Shown: in pieces, positions 16,399-26,958 of the stretch
Numbering within the stretch: position 1 is the stretch's first letter
Layout: every line of letters begins with the position of its first letter
Source: Calothrix parasitica NIES-267
Lineage (GTDB): Bacteria > Cyanobacteriota > Cyanobacteriia > Cyanobacteriales > Nostocaceae
Direction: 5' to 3'
NCBI RefSeq assembly: GCF_002368095.1
Contig: NZ_AP018227.1
Location: 7,908,167-7,972,166 of the forward strand
Length of the DNA stretch: 64,000 bases
Program-made: the position numbers and the translations under genes
Notes under the pieces: generated by a model
What the model was told of the DNA's origin: nothing
Databases searched by the model: none
Seen by the model: the letters and a program-made list of their open reading frames with translations, nothing else

Positions 16399-17004
16399 AT
16401 GTTGGACAATCGCGACTACACTTTAATTATTGACAAAAGCGGTAGTATGGCAACTCCCGACCAAAAGGGTGGTAGAACTAGATGGGTAGCAGCGGAAGAG
16501 TCTACTTTTGCTTTAGCGAGTAAATGCGAGCAATTCGACCCGGATGGTATTACTATTTATACATTTTCTGGAAGATTTAAAAGATATGAAAATGTGACTT
16601 CTAATAAAGTAATGCAGGTTTTCCGAGAAAATGACCCTTCAGGAACTACTGACTTAGCATCAGTGTTGAAAGACGCTACAGATAATTATTTTAAGCGGAA
16701 AGATGCGGGTGAAACAAAACTCAATGGTGAAACAATTTTAGTCATTACTGATGGTGAACCTGATGACCGAAAAGCGGTGATGAAAGTAATTATCGAAACT
16801 TCTCGTCGCATGGATAAAGATGAAGAATTAGCAATTTCTTTTATTCAAGTAGGAAAAGACCCCCACGCAACTCGCTTTCTTAAAGTTTTAGATGACGAAA
16901 TGCAAAGTGCTGGGGCTAAGTTTGATATTTGTGACACGATTACAATGGATGAGATGGAAGACTACAGTCTTTCCGAAGTGTTGCTAAATGCAATTATTGA
17001 TTAG
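16399..17004 (+). CDS. VWA-domain protein, tandem copy 3 (more diverged)
   Basis: 201 residues, same length and frame layout as copies 1 and 2 but clearly more diverged (for example RTRWVAAEESTFALASKCEQ, RYENVTSNKVMQVF, KDAGETKLNG). The MIDAS residues are kept (DKSGS, GTTDL, TDGEPDD), so metal binding is under selection in all three. AGGAG lies about 9 nt before the ATG. It precedes the coiled-coil gene by 28 nt. The divergence indicates an older duplication than that between copies 1 and 2, and possibly a different binding partner. Confidence 0.9.
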   Translation: MLDNRDYTLIIDKSGSMATPDQKGGRTRWVAAEESTFALASKCEQFDPDGITIYTFSGRFKRYENVTSNKVMQVFRENDPSGTTDLASVLKDATDNYFKRKDAGETKLNGETILVITDGEPDDRKAVMKVIIETSRRMDKDEELAISFIQVGKDPHATRFLKVLDDEMQSAGAKFDICDTITMDEMEDYSLSEVLLNAIID

Positions 17005-17032
17005 CTATTTCCATTAATCGGAATTAAAACAA

Positions 17033-17467
17033 ATGGACCCCATCGATAAATTGTTATCCGAACTCCAAGCTGAATATCAGCAATCAGGAAATTCTCAAAC
17101 TGAGAAAAAAGAGGAAGAAAAGCAAGTAAATCAAGTCAAAAAAATAAATCTTGATTCATCTTTTCCATCTTCCTCTCTTTTTGAATCTTCATCTAAAGGA
17201 GATGCGATAGATAATATTTTATCTGAAGTTAAACAAGAAATTGAAGAAAAACAGCTATTAGAAGAAGAGCAGAAACAGCAAGCAATTGCAGAAGAACGAA
17301 TTCGACAAGAAAAAATCAAAGCGCAGAAGTTAGAAGCGTTAAAAGGTCAAGCTAAAGAGTGGTTAGAAAAGTTAGAACCATTATCCCCCGAGGGAATGTG
17401 GTTTGAAAGCTTTGCTCAAAGTTATCCTTCTAAATTAGAAGCTGCAATTGAATATTTAAGCAGTTAA
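17033..17467 (+). CDS. Coiled-coil protein next to VWA genes (Slr1339-like)
   Basis: 144 residues, very acidic and lysine/glutamine-rich. A short motif occurs twice: IDKLLSEL near residue 4 and IDNILSEV near 59. Residues 70-108 (ending in RIRQEKIKAQKLEALKGQ) form a long charged helix, probably coiled coil. A compact C-terminal segment WLEKLEPLSPEGMWFESFA follows. It resembles the cyanobacterial family named after Synechocystis Slr1339, associated in annotation with salt stress; that match is from memory and moderate. It begins 28 nt after VWA copy 3 and is probably cotranscribed, making it a candidate VWA partner. Its stop codon lies inside a heptamer repeat. Confidence 0.7.
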   Translation: MDPIDKLLSELQAEYQQSGNSQTEKKEEEKQVNQVKKINLDSSFPSSSLFESSSKGDAIDNILSEVKQEIEEKQLLEEEQKQQAIAEERIRQEKIKAQKLEALKGQAKEWLEKLEPLSPEGMWFESFAQSYPSKLEAAIEYLSS

Positions 17468-17495
17468 CAGTTAGCAGTTAGCAGTTAGCAGTTAA
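17461..17495. repeat. Heptanucleotide tandem repeat (CAGTTAG, 5 units) overlapping a stop codon
   Basis: Five units of CAGTTAG/CAGTTAA; the first unit contributes the last Ser codon and TAA of the coiled-coil gene. Confidence 0.85.
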
Positions 17496-17617
17496 TTAAT
17501 TAGAATAGGTTCATTTTAATAATATACGTGTTTAGTTGTTAATTCAAATTAGCCTGAGTAATGAAAGTTTGAACTAAGTAAATAATCTACAATCCAAAAT
17601 CTAAAATCTAAAATCCG

Positions 17618-18484
17618 ATGATGTGGACTGAAATTGACGCTCAAATTAGTCAAGCTACTAAAGAAAAATTTCAAACTCAACAGCGACGAAGTGTTTCTGG
17701 TGGGTGTATTAATCAAGGTTATTGTCTAAGTGACGATGTACGGACTTATTTCGTCAAATTAAATCAAGCTTCCCAAGTCTCGATGTTTGAAGCGGAAGCT
17801 TTGGGTGTACAGCAAATGTATGATACTTCAACTATCCGGGTTCCTAAACCCGTTTGTTATGGTGTTGCAGGAAATTCCTGCTACATTGTTTTGGAATGGC
17901 TGGAAATGGGTAGAGGTAACAGCACATCATTTGAAGAGATGGGTCGGAAGTTAGCCCAAATGCATCAAAAATCTCTTAGTAAAAGCTTTGGTTGGGAGAT
18001 GAATAATACGATTGGTTCAACTCCCCAAATTAATACTTGGACTGATGATTGGGTGGAGTTTTGGACTAACCACCGTTTGGGATATCAATTTCAGTTGGGA
18101 AAACGTCGGGGTGGGAGTTTTCCCCAAGCTGATGAGTTATTAAAAGCTATTCCAGAACTTTTAGCAGGACATCAAGTAAATCCTTCTTTGGTACATGGGG
18201 ATTTATGGGGAGGAAATGCTGGATTTACGGTAGAAGGAGAACCAATAATTTTTGACCCCGCAACTTATTATGGCGATAGGGAAGTTGATATTGCAATGAC
18301 GGAAGTTTTTGGTGGTTTTCCAGGGTCTTTTTATCAAGGTTACAACAAGGTATTCCCATTAGATGATGGATACGAACGCCGGAAGACCTTATATAATCTT
18401 TATCATATTTTGAATCATTTTAATCTGTTTGGTGGTGGATATGCTTCCCAAGCAAATGGAATGATTAACAGGATTTTACGATAA
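17618..18484 (+). CDS. Fructosamine kinase family protein
   Basis: 288 residues, full length. Aminoglycoside-phosphotransferase-like kinase fold: SGGCINQGYCL at 28-37 (nucleotide loop), VKLNQ near 46 with the ATP-binding lysine, the catalytic loop HGDLWGGN at 193-200, and metal-binding DPATYYGDRE at 213-222, which are the fructosamine-3-kinase signatures. Family members phosphorylate ketosamines on glycated proteins or free ribulosamines, triggering deglycation. In phototrophs this is thought to repair sugar damage. It is 150 nt after the coiled-coil gene; an STRR array lies between, so it probably has its own promoter. Confidence 0.9.
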   Translation: MMWTEIDAQISQATKEKFQTQQRRSVSGGCINQGYCLSDDVRTYFVKLNQASQVSMFEAEALGVQQMYDTSTIRVPKPVCYGVAGNSCYIVLEWLEMGRGNSTSFEEMGRKLAQMHQKSLSKSFGWEMNNTIGSTPQINTWTDDWVEFWTNHRLGYQFQLGKRRGGSFPQADELLKAIPELLAGHQVNPSLVHGDLWGGNAGFTVEGEPIIFDPATYYGDREVDIAMTEVFGGFPGSFYQGYNKVFPLDDGYERRKTLYNLYHILNHFNLFGGGYASQANGMINRILR

Positions 18485-18578
18485 ATAATTACGATAGATA
18501 ATTGATTTAAAATCAAATTCTAATACTATAATTCTGTTGTTAATAAAATATAGCCTATCTTAATCGTAGATAGAAAAA

Positions 18579-18977
18579 ATGATTCGTCAAACGTTAAAAG
18601 ATAAAATTAACAACTTATGTGAAACCCAGAGTATAAAGGGTTATAAACCGGGCTGGATATGGCACCAACTTCAAATAGAATCGGCTCCTTTCTCGGAACC
18701 GGAATTATATTATATTGCAGAAAAACTCGGCTACAAACCTGGGTGGGTTAAATACAAAATTGAAGAACAGCAGCCAAGCGAAATATTATATCAGCCGGTT
18801 TCTTTACTACAAAATAGTTTAAGGTTATTAGAGTTAGACCTTCCTTTTAGTTTACGAGATTTAAAACGTTCTTACAAGAACAAAGCATTTAAGTTACATC
18901 CAGATAGAGGAGGAACTCACGAAGATTTTGTAGCTTTGAATAAGGCTTATCAATATTTGTCTTCAAATTTCCGATAA
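18579..18977 (+). CDS. Small J-domain protein with duplicated GYKPGW motif
   Basis: 132 residues. The C-terminal 50 residues are a J-domain: FSLRDLKRSYKNKAFKLHPD with the HPD triad at 107-109, then GGTHEDFVALNKAYQYL. It would stimulate an Hsp70 ATPase. The N-terminal half carries the motif GYKPGW twice (21-26 and 51-56, 30 residues apart), each followed by an amphipathic helix; this may be the substrate-targeting part. There is no G/F region or zinc finger. It is cytoplasmic. The noncanonical Hsp70 at 3044 is a possible partner, though 14 kb away. Confidence 0.85.
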   Translation: MIRQTLKDKINNLCETQSIKGYKPGWIWHQLQIESAPFSEPELYYIAEKLGYKPGWVKYKIEEQQPSEILYQPVSLLQNSLRLLELDLPFSLRDLKRSYKNKAFKLHPDRGGTHEDFVALNKAYQYLSSNFR

Positions 18978-18980
18978 AGT

Positions 18981-19817
<837 letters not shown>

Positions 19818-19892
19818 GTGATTATTATTATCTGTGAAACTATCAGCAGAAAACTTGATAAACAAGATGTGAAACTGGCAAATAGGTTTTCA

Positions 19893-20333
19893 ATGAATAA
19901 AGTTCAAGCTTCTGGAGCACCTTTGGTTTTAGTTGTAGAGGATAATGAAGATAATTTAGCATTAATAACTTATATACTTGAATCTTTAGGTTGTAAATTG
20001 ATTGTTCAAAGAGATGGTGGAGAAAAAACAGTCATTTTAGCGAAAAAACATCATCCCGATTTAATACTCCTTGATATAGTCTTACCAGAAGTCAGCGGTA
20101 TCGAAATTTTAAAGTTCTTGAAAGCAGAACCTTTAACTCGTGATGTTCCTACAATTGCTGTAACGGCTTTAGCCACAGAAGAAAATCGCGAGAATATTAT
20201 TAGAGCAGGTTTTAATAACTATATTGTCAAGCCTTATTTAATTGAAGAGTTAGAAGAAATGATAAATCCTTATATTCGCAAGGAATTAAACTATTCATCA
20301 AATTATTTAATGGACAAAGATGATTTATACTAA
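19893..20333 (+). CDS. Single-domain response regulator (CheY-like)
   Basis: About 146 residues from the ATG at 19893 (MNKVQASGAPLVLVVEDNED); an in-frame ATG at 19818 would add 25 residues without family resemblance. Receiver domain landmarks: VVEDNEDN acidic pair, LILLDIVLPEVSG with the phosphoacceptor Asp, TAVTALATEE with the conserved Thr region, and YIVKPY with the lysine. There is no output domain, so it acts by phosphorelay or protein contact. It is close to two hybrid kinases at 20759 and 22027, which may be its partners. It is convergent with the 20759 kinase. Confidence 0.85.
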   Translation: MNKVQASGAPLVLVVEDNEDNLALITYILESLGCKLIVQRDGGEKTVILAKKHHPDLILLDIVLPEVSGIEILKFLKAEPLTRDVPTIAVTALATEENRENIIRAGFNNYIVKPYLIEELEEMINPYIRKELNYSSNYLMDKDDLY

Positions 20334-20365
20334 TTTTATTGTAATAATTAATATTCATTTGTCTA

Positions 20366-20520
20366 AGAGGATGTTTTAAAAGTCGAATTTAATACCTTAA
20401 CTGGCGACTGTAAGTCGCGTCTACACAAGCCAAACCCGCCTGCGCGGGTTAAGTCCACCTCAGTGGACTTTGCCTGTGTAGTAGCGGTTTTAACCGTCGG
20501 ACACTTTTAAAACATCCTCT
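20366..20520. mobile_element. Nested-hairpin MITE-like element with 18-bp terminal inverted repeats
   Basis: Perfect 18-bp terminal inverted repeats (AGAGGATGTTTTAAAAGT at 20366-20383, its complement at 20503-20520). Inside, CTACACAAGC/GCCTGTGTAG forms a second stem that encloses two further hairpins, AACCCGCC-TGC-GCGGGTT and AAGTCCACC-TCA-GTGGACTT. The 155-bp unit is non-coding. It lies between convergent genes, so it could also stop transcription from both sides. Confidence 0.8.
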
Positions 20521-20758
20521 AAATAGGTTGGCTCAAATAAACCTACCTATGTAACAAAATATAAATGCATTGAAACCCTTGTGATTCCTTCGCTTTGCTC
20601 AGTTCGCAATCACATAGTTATAAATTTTCTCACCTACCTACTTAGGCTTTAGTAAAGGAATTTCAAAAGCAAGTTACTTTGTAGCGACAAGAGACAATAT
20701 AGCAATTGATATTTTTCAATAGGTTTTTATATTAGTTGAATAGTCGAAAAAAGCAAAA

Positions 20759-21871
<1,113 letters not shown>

Positions 21872-22026
21872 AAATAGTTACTTTGAATAATAGTTTAGCA
21901 GGACAAATAATTTACTAATATTTCGTTCATTTTTACAATATTTTATAGCCTATCTAAATAAAAACATATGATAGAAGTACTCTTTTGTATTTGTCCGGGA
22001 ATGGAAGTATATCTATAACAAACAGA

Positions 22027-23205
22027 TTATACTTGTCGTGGTAATTCTATACGAAATAGCGTACCTTTTCCTAATTCACTTTCAACAGTAATCTTACCCT
22101 TCATCATGTTTACCAGCGCTTGAACTATAGATAGACCATTACCCGTCCCCTCAAATTTACGGTTAGTACCTTGGTCAAGCTGTCTAAAAGGTTCAAAAAT
22201 ATGTTGTATGTCCTCAGCAGCAATACCAATTCCCGTGTCTTTAACTGCTAATTCAATAGTATTACAGGACTTTTCCCTTACTTCTACTCCAATGCTTCCA
22301 TTTTTCGTAAATTTAATTGCGTTTGACAGCAGTTTATTCAAAATTTGTCGTACTCGCAGCGAGTCATTATATAAGGTCGGATTTTGTAAGTTAATATCAA
22401 CTTTTAAATGCAGCCTTTTCGCTTCTGCTAAAGATTGCATTTCTGCAACGGTAACTTTTACTAGTCTCTCTAAATCAAATACTTCTAATTTCAGTTCTAA
22501 CTTTCCTGCTTGCAGTTTAGAATAATCTAAAACTTCGTTTACCAGCATTAATAAGTTTTTACCATTATTGAGAATACGCTCTAGCATATCCTTTTGCTGT
22601 TTAGAGATTGTGCCACATTTTGGACGCAATAATAACTGAGAAAATCCAATAATCGCATTCATTGGAGTTCGTAGTTCGTGAGATATAGTCGCCAAAAATT
22701 GCGATTTTAACCGGAATACCTCCATCAAGTTTTGATTTTGTATCTCTATTTCTTGTTTCTGGTTGACGATAATTTCGTTTTTTTCTTGTACTTGTCGATT
22801 AAGCTCAGTTAATTTTGCTTCTATACTGTATAGTCGGATAGCATTACGTAATACTATATCTAAAACTTCTTTTGAAAATGACGATTTATAGATATAATCT
22901 GTCGCTCCAGCTTCAATCAATTCCTTATTTATCTGTTCGTCACTGTTTGCAACAATAACTAATATAGGAACCCGATTTTTCAAGCTGCGTAGTTTTTTTA
23001 ATAAACTTATGGTTTCAACATTTGATGCACAATTATTCAGGAACACGAAGTCATAGGAATTATTTTTTAAAGTATCTATGGCTTCTTTAGTTTCAACTAC
23101 TTTTAGCTGTTTTCTATTTATCCCATAGTCATCAAAAGCAAGACACACACTAGTGCCATCGAATTGTCTGTCTTCAATAATTAGAATTTGCCATTTTTCA
23201 TCCAT
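22027..23205 (-). CDS. Histidine kinase with degenerate N-terminal receiver
   Basis: 392 residues. Residues 5-130 have a receiver fold (ILIIEDRQFDG, then YIYKSSFSKEVL with the conserved Lys), but the phosphoacceptor position is Asn57 in DFVFLNNCAS instead of Asp, so it cannot be phosphorylated in the normal way. A coiled-coil linker (about 133-170) leads to HisKA with FLATISHELRTPMNAIIGFS, and HATPase motifs LLSNAIKFTKNG, VKDTGIGIAAED and GTGNGLSI. In the last motif Asn replaces the usual Leu or Gly of GTGLGL. It is soluble, with no transmembrane sensor. A pseudo-receiver suggests control by protein contact. Confidence 0.9.
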   Translation of the reverse strand: MDEKWQILIIEDRQFDGTSVCLAFDDYGINRKQLKVVETKEAIDTLKNNSYDFVFLNNCASNVETISLLKKLRSLKNRVPILVIVANSDEQINKELIEAGATDYIYKSSFSKEVLDIVLRNAIRLYSIEAKLTELNRQVQEKNEIIVNQKQEIEIQNQNLMEVFRLKSQFLATISHELRTPMNAIIGFSQLLLRPKCGTISKQQKDMLERILNNGKNLLMLVNEVLDYSKLQAGKLELKLEVFDLERLVKVTVAEMQSLAEAKRLHLKVDINLQNPTLYNDSLRVRQILNKLLSNAIKFTKNGSIGVEVREKSCNTIELAVKDTGIGIAAEDIQHIFEPFRQLDQGTNRKFEGTGNGLSIVQALVNMMKGKITVESELGKGTLFRIELPRQV

Positions 23206-24315
23206 CGCTTTTTTGCCTTAGTTATCACCTAGGCTATCGTATATAAATTATTTAATATTTTTTAATCATCAAATCATAAGATAGTTTATTTAACATGTCT
23301 TTGAGAGAAGTTTAATCATCTATACATAAAAAATTATAATTGAATATTAATAATTAATATGCACCTAATTTACCAAAAATAATTATTGTTTACACCTGTA
23401 GTATAGACTTACTTAATTAATTGATTTTGTAGTCTTGAACTCAATCTCCATAGCAAAATTAAAATTAAGTTTTATTTTTTATTTTGAGTCTTTAGTGCTT
23501 ATTGTGCGTTCAGTGTTGGCAAGGCTTCTTTTACGAATTGGATGATTGAAAATATTTTTAACTACATGCCTATACCTCTATAATTAATAATGAAAGTATA
23601 AAATACAACTATCACCTTCGGACTCATTGACGAACAAGTTTAGGCTTTGTGCCCCTGCTTTAATAATTATAAAAAATAAGTATATTCAAACTGCACAGTC
23701 AATTTTGATACAAATACTCAGCCATAGGCTCATTGTACTCAGATAGGTTTTTATTCGTCGTCAGTCTTTAGTATGAGTTTATCTAAGGTAAATATATTCA
23801 AGTTATCTTACTTATGTAAGACTACTTTCAAGATAGAATAGATGATGGCTTTAAGCAATTTTCATGAAATAGAAAAAAGCGCCTTTTGGACTACACACTT
23901 TGTATTTATGGGTTACTCTAAAAATAAAATAGGAAGTAGACAATAGTAAAACATTACGACATTAATCAAGATACTAATCTAGTATCGCCTTTGTTCTTTG
24001 TTCCTTCCTGCTTCTTATATGACTATTTAATTAACAGAATAATTAGAGTTAGAGTTAGAGTTATAGTTACAACATTATTAATGAATATATATATAACTTT
24101 AAAATCAAGTAAAATTATTATAACTTCAACACTTCTATATACCTGAAGCTATAATTTAATCTGTATCAAAAGACTAAACAAAATATATTAAGTTATTTCT
24201 GTCGATGGATGTATTCCATGTCGAAAACATTTATGCTTAATTATGATTGGTAATCTAGAGAAGCTTCAACTTTAAAGAAGATTTTCAAGATATATAAACC
24301 GTTTAGAGCTTAACA
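23206..24315. other. 1.1-kb intergenic region without a clear gene
   Basis: Very AT-rich region between a minus-strand kinase and a plus-strand NarL-type regulator. It includes a short GAGTTA-type hexamer repeat near 24045-24070. A 34-codon frame at 23843-23947 exists but lacks a good ribosome site. I see no RNA gene with recognisable structure. It probably holds two promoters and decayed sequence. Confidence 0.5.
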
Positions 24316-25035
24316 ATGACAGAAATTAGTATTGTCTTAATTGAAGACCATGATTTAACTAGAATGGGCATCAAGGCTGCATTACAAGCTTCAGAAGAAT
24401 TGAAAGTTGTTGGAGAAGCAGCCAATGGAACTAGAGGGTTGAAAACCCTAGAAACTCTAAAACCAGACATAGCACTTGTAGATATTGGTTTACCGGATAT
24501 TGATGGTATCGAGCTTACTCGAAAGTTTAAAGAGTATCAAAATCGTGTAGGAGATGATTCCACAAAAATACTTGTTTTAACAATGAATCATACAGATGAT
24601 ACTGTACTTGCAGCTTTCGCAGCAGGAGCCGATTCATATTATATGAAGGATACAAGCATTGATAAACTCACCGAAGCAATCTACTTAACTCATTCTGGCA
24701 ACTCTTGGATAGATCCGGCGATCGCCAATGTAGTTTTACAACAGATAAGACAGGAAATTTCCGACGATAGAACCGTTTCTCAAGCCAAAACAGTAAAAAT
24801 TGAAGCGCTTTCAACTGAATACGAACAAGTTTTAGAAACCTATCCGTTAACTCAAAGAGAACTAGAAATTCTTGAATTAATTGTAGCGGGAAAAAGCAAT
24901 GGAGAAATTGCTGAGAAGTTATACATTACTGTTGGTACCGTAAAAACCCACGTTCGTAATATTCTCAACAAACTTTGTGCTGATGACCGAACTCAAGCAG
25001 CAGTTAGAGCGTTACGTTCGGGACTTGTAGCATAA
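24316..25035 (+). CDS. NarL/FixJ-family response regulator (REC-LuxR HTH)
   Basis: 239 residues. The receiver has acidic pair Glu10/Asp11, phosphoacceptor Asp56 in IALVDIGLPDIDG, the TMNH switch region and the lysine in YYMKDTS. A linker of about 35 residues follows. The LuxR helix-turn-helix at about 178-238 reads LTQRELEILELIVAGKSNGE, then EKLYITVGTVKTHVRNIL, the standard DNA-recognition pattern. It is a DNA-binding transcription regulator phosphorylated by an unidentified kinase; the kinases at 20759 and 22027 are the nearest candidates. A long 1.1-kb gap lies upstream. Confidence 0.95.
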   Translation: MTEISIVLIEDHDLTRMGIKAALQASEELKVVGEAANGTRGLKTLETLKPDIALVDIGLPDIDGIELTRKFKEYQNRVGDDSTKILVLTMNHTDDTVLAAFAAGADSYYMKDTSIDKLTEAIYLTHSGNSWIDPAIANVVLQQIRQEISDDRTVSQAKTVKIEALSTEYEQVLETYPLTQRELEILELIVAGKSNGEIAEKLYITVGTVKTHVRNILNKLCADDRTQAAVRALRSGLVA

Positions 25036-25293
25036 ATTGAATATACTCGCTGCTGTTATCCGTAATATTTATTTTAGTATTTAATATAATTTTAAGAACT
25101 ACTTAGTTAAACTTCTAACTTTTGCCTTACTCGGTAGAGATAAATAAGTATCGTAAAGACTTTACCAACAATAAGTAAATAATAAATATATATGAAGTGT
25201 TAAATTAGTAACTCCAGTTTTCTAGTTATTTACCGCTACTTTGCTATAGTGTTGGTTTGTTAAAGCTTAATATCTACCAATACGTGCTTAGTA

Positions 25294-25644
25294 ATGAACT
25301 ACGAAACTGCCCATCAATTCCTTTTAAATCAAACCATAGCAAGCGAAAATAATTCAGATGCGCTACTTACCCGTATGCGACAGGGTAAACCGCCGATTCC
25401 CGGTCAAATTACCTCAGTTTTACTGGCATTGAAAGTAGTATTTGAAGCCCTCAAAGATTCTAATAGTCTTGAGAGAGAACTTACTTATGCTCTATATTTA
25501 TTAACTGTAAAAGCTCAACAGTTATTCGTTGCGGGGTTAAAAGCTGGTGTAGATTGGCCCCCAATGTTAAAAGAAGATTTATTAAGAATAGCAAACGCAA
25601 CCGAAAGCATTTTTTCAGGTCAATGGGAAAATGTCCATCAATAG
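25294..25644 (+). CDS. Conserved cyanobacterial protein, unknown function
   Basis: 116 residues, mostly helical, with no membrane segment. Distinctive stretches are MRQGKPPIPGQITSVLLALK, LERELTYALYLLTVKAQQLF and AGVDWPPMLKEDLLRIA. It looks like a small alpha-helical cytoplasmic protein found widely in cyanobacteria, but I cannot name it. It is monocistronic: long gaps on both sides and repeat hairpins immediately downstream. Confidence 0.7.
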   Translation: MNYETAHQFLLNQTIASENNSDALLTRMRQGKPPIPGQITSVLLALKVVFEALKDSNSLERELTYALYLLTVKAQQLFVAGLKAGVDWPPMLKEDLLRIANATESIFSGQWENVHQ

Positions 25645-25719
25645 TTATTAGGGATTAGTGATTAGTTGTTAGTTATTGGCTGTAAGCACTATATATGGCA
25701 ACTTTAATCTGTTTGTAGT

Positions 25720-25736
25720 GGGAGCATCTTGCTCCC
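25720..25736. repeat. Dispersed hairpin variant GGGAGCA-TCT-TGCTCCC
   Basis: A perfect 7-bp stem with loop TCT, in the context GTAGTGGGAGCATCTTGC, the same skeleton as the GCGACCA hairpins. It is 76 nt beyond the 25294 gene and between convergent genes, so it may end transcription. Confidence 0.7.
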
Positions 25737-25782
25737 TTATATTAACTACTAAATACTACCGACTAACAACTATCTACTAACT

Positions 25783-25880
25783 TGTTAGGCATTTAATTTG
25801 TATAATATTAGCGACCAAGATGGTCGCACTACAATATTTTGATGCTTTTGCATTATACAAATTAGCTGCACATCAGCTTA
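25783..25880 (-). repeat. About 98-bp dispersed element, copy A
   Basis: A perfect 12-bp inverted repeat (AATTTGTATAAT at 25795-25806 and its complement at 25852-25863) encloses the GCGACCA hairpin (25811-25827). Read on the minus strand it aligns over its whole length with the plus-strand copy at 53738-53835: AGCTGATGTGC, GCTAATTTGTA, GTAGTGCG, CTTGGTCGCTA, TACAAATTAAATGC are shared in order. Confidence 0.8.
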
Positions 25881-25902
25881 ACAACTAACCACTAACCACA
25901 AA

Positions 25903-26496
25903 TTAACGATTCCGTAATTCTTCTTTTAATTTATCCAAATCGGATTTAAGAAAAACCGTCATTTGACCAGTAAAAGCTTTACCATTTCTAGCACGTGCTA
26001 CTTCTACCCAATAAGCATAGCGCGACCCTAGACGTAATTCGCCTTTCAAAGCTTCTTGAATAGGAGTTCCTGCAAAACGGGCCGCATTAATTGTACTGCG
26101 ATTCGGGTATTCGTAAATAACATTAGCTCTCCTGAAATCTTGATAAATATCTAAACCGTAAATTCTCCGCAAAGACTCCTTCAATTTATCTAGGCTCATA
26201 CCATTTATGGCATCATACATAGAGATGCGTTCGGAACGGCTTAGGTTGCGGTTGTTGGAAAAAGTTAGTTTACCTGGTGCTGATACCATTGCTTGGAAAC
26301 TGAATCTTTGAGCGGGGGTATCGGTTTTTGTCACCAAAAAGCGTTCTCCGGTTCGAGGTCTTAATGTAGGATGCGCTTTAATCCAAGTTTCCACTTCTTG
26401 CATAGGTTGTCCCGGTAAAGCATTTGCTGTACCTTGATTTGATATAAAGAATGCTAAGGGTAAAATTACGACTTGCAATAGCGATTTTTTTAACAT
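25903..26496 (-). CDS. Exported protein of unknown function
   Basis: 197 residues. The N-terminus is a Sec signal peptide (MLKKSLLQVVILPLAFFIS, likely cleaved after ANA near residue 26). The mature part has PMQEVETWIKAHPTLRPRTG, the central SERISMYDAINGMSLDKLKE and C-terminal GSRYAYWVEVARARNGKAF, with no cysteines in the mature chain. It is probably periplasmic or thylakoid-lumenal. I know no family function; similar proteins are annotated as hypothetical in filamentous cyanobacteria. Confidence 0.75.
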   Translation of the reverse strand: MLKKSLLQVVILPLAFFISNQGTANALPGQPMQEVETWIKAHPTLRPRTGERFLVTKTDTPAQRFSFQAMVSAPGKLTFSNNRNLSRSERISMYDAINGMSLDKLKESLRRIYGLDIYQDFRRANVIYEYPNRSTINAARFAGTPIQEALKGELRLGSRYAYWVEVARARNGKAFTGQMTVFLKSDLDKLKEELRNR

Positions 26497-26636
26497 TTTT
26501 CAATGTGACAAAGTTTTTCTACATATAGAATTCCCTTTTTTCTTAATTAATTAACGTCAAGCTGAGAAATTAACAGCGAACAGTGACAGTTTAAATTTTC
26601 TAATTCCTAACTCTTACACTTTCTGTGTCGCAAACA

Positions 26637-26672
26637 ATAAACTCCACCCGATGTTGACGAGTGGAGTTGGGG
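26637..26672 (-). terminator. Possible terminator of the zinc-ribbon gene
   Basis: An 8-bp stem AACTCCAC/GTGGAGTT with a 13-nt loop lies about 45 nt after the stop of the gene at 26712. The downstream T-tract on the minus strand (TATTGTTTG) is weak. Confidence 0.45.
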
Positions 26673-26711
26673 AGTTTTGAAAAGTAAGTTAATCTCAGAT
26701 TTTATTAATCA

Positions 26712-26894
26712 CTAAGATTTAACAATTTGGGAAGGGACGTTTGACTTTGTTCTAGCTTCAGCATGAACGCTAACTGTACTTAATAGTGGAACTTCCTGGA
26801 AGCAATTCTGACAGAACCAGTAAAGTTCGGATTGACGAACGTGACGTAGCAGAGAACCACCACAACAAGGACAGCTATTAGTTCTAATGCTCAC
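26712..26894 (-). CDS. Small zinc-ribbon protein
   Basis: 60 residues. Two cysteine pairs, CPCC near residues 8-11 and CQNC near 33-36, are spaced as in a zinc ribbon, with YWFCQNCFQEVP after the first knuckle. The C-terminal tail is polar. Such small ribbons are common in cyanobacteria and may bind nucleic acid or a protein partner; function unknown. A ribosome site (AGGAGG) is about 8 nt before the ATG, which supports the short gene. It lies just downstream of the glycosyltransferase gene on the same strand. Confidence 0.75.
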   Translation of the reverse strand: MSIRTNSCPCCGGSLLRHVRQSELYWFCQNCFQEVPLLSTVSVHAEARTKSNVPSQIVKS

Positions 26895-26958
26895 AAATCT
26901 TGTCCTCCTTTAAAAAAGTTAAAAAAGTTGTTGATTAAGACGCACTCTTATTGGTTTA

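Noticed and set aside
23843-23947. 34-codon plus-strand frame in the long gap
   Set aside because: No convincing ribosome site and no recognisable pattern; cannot be told from chance.
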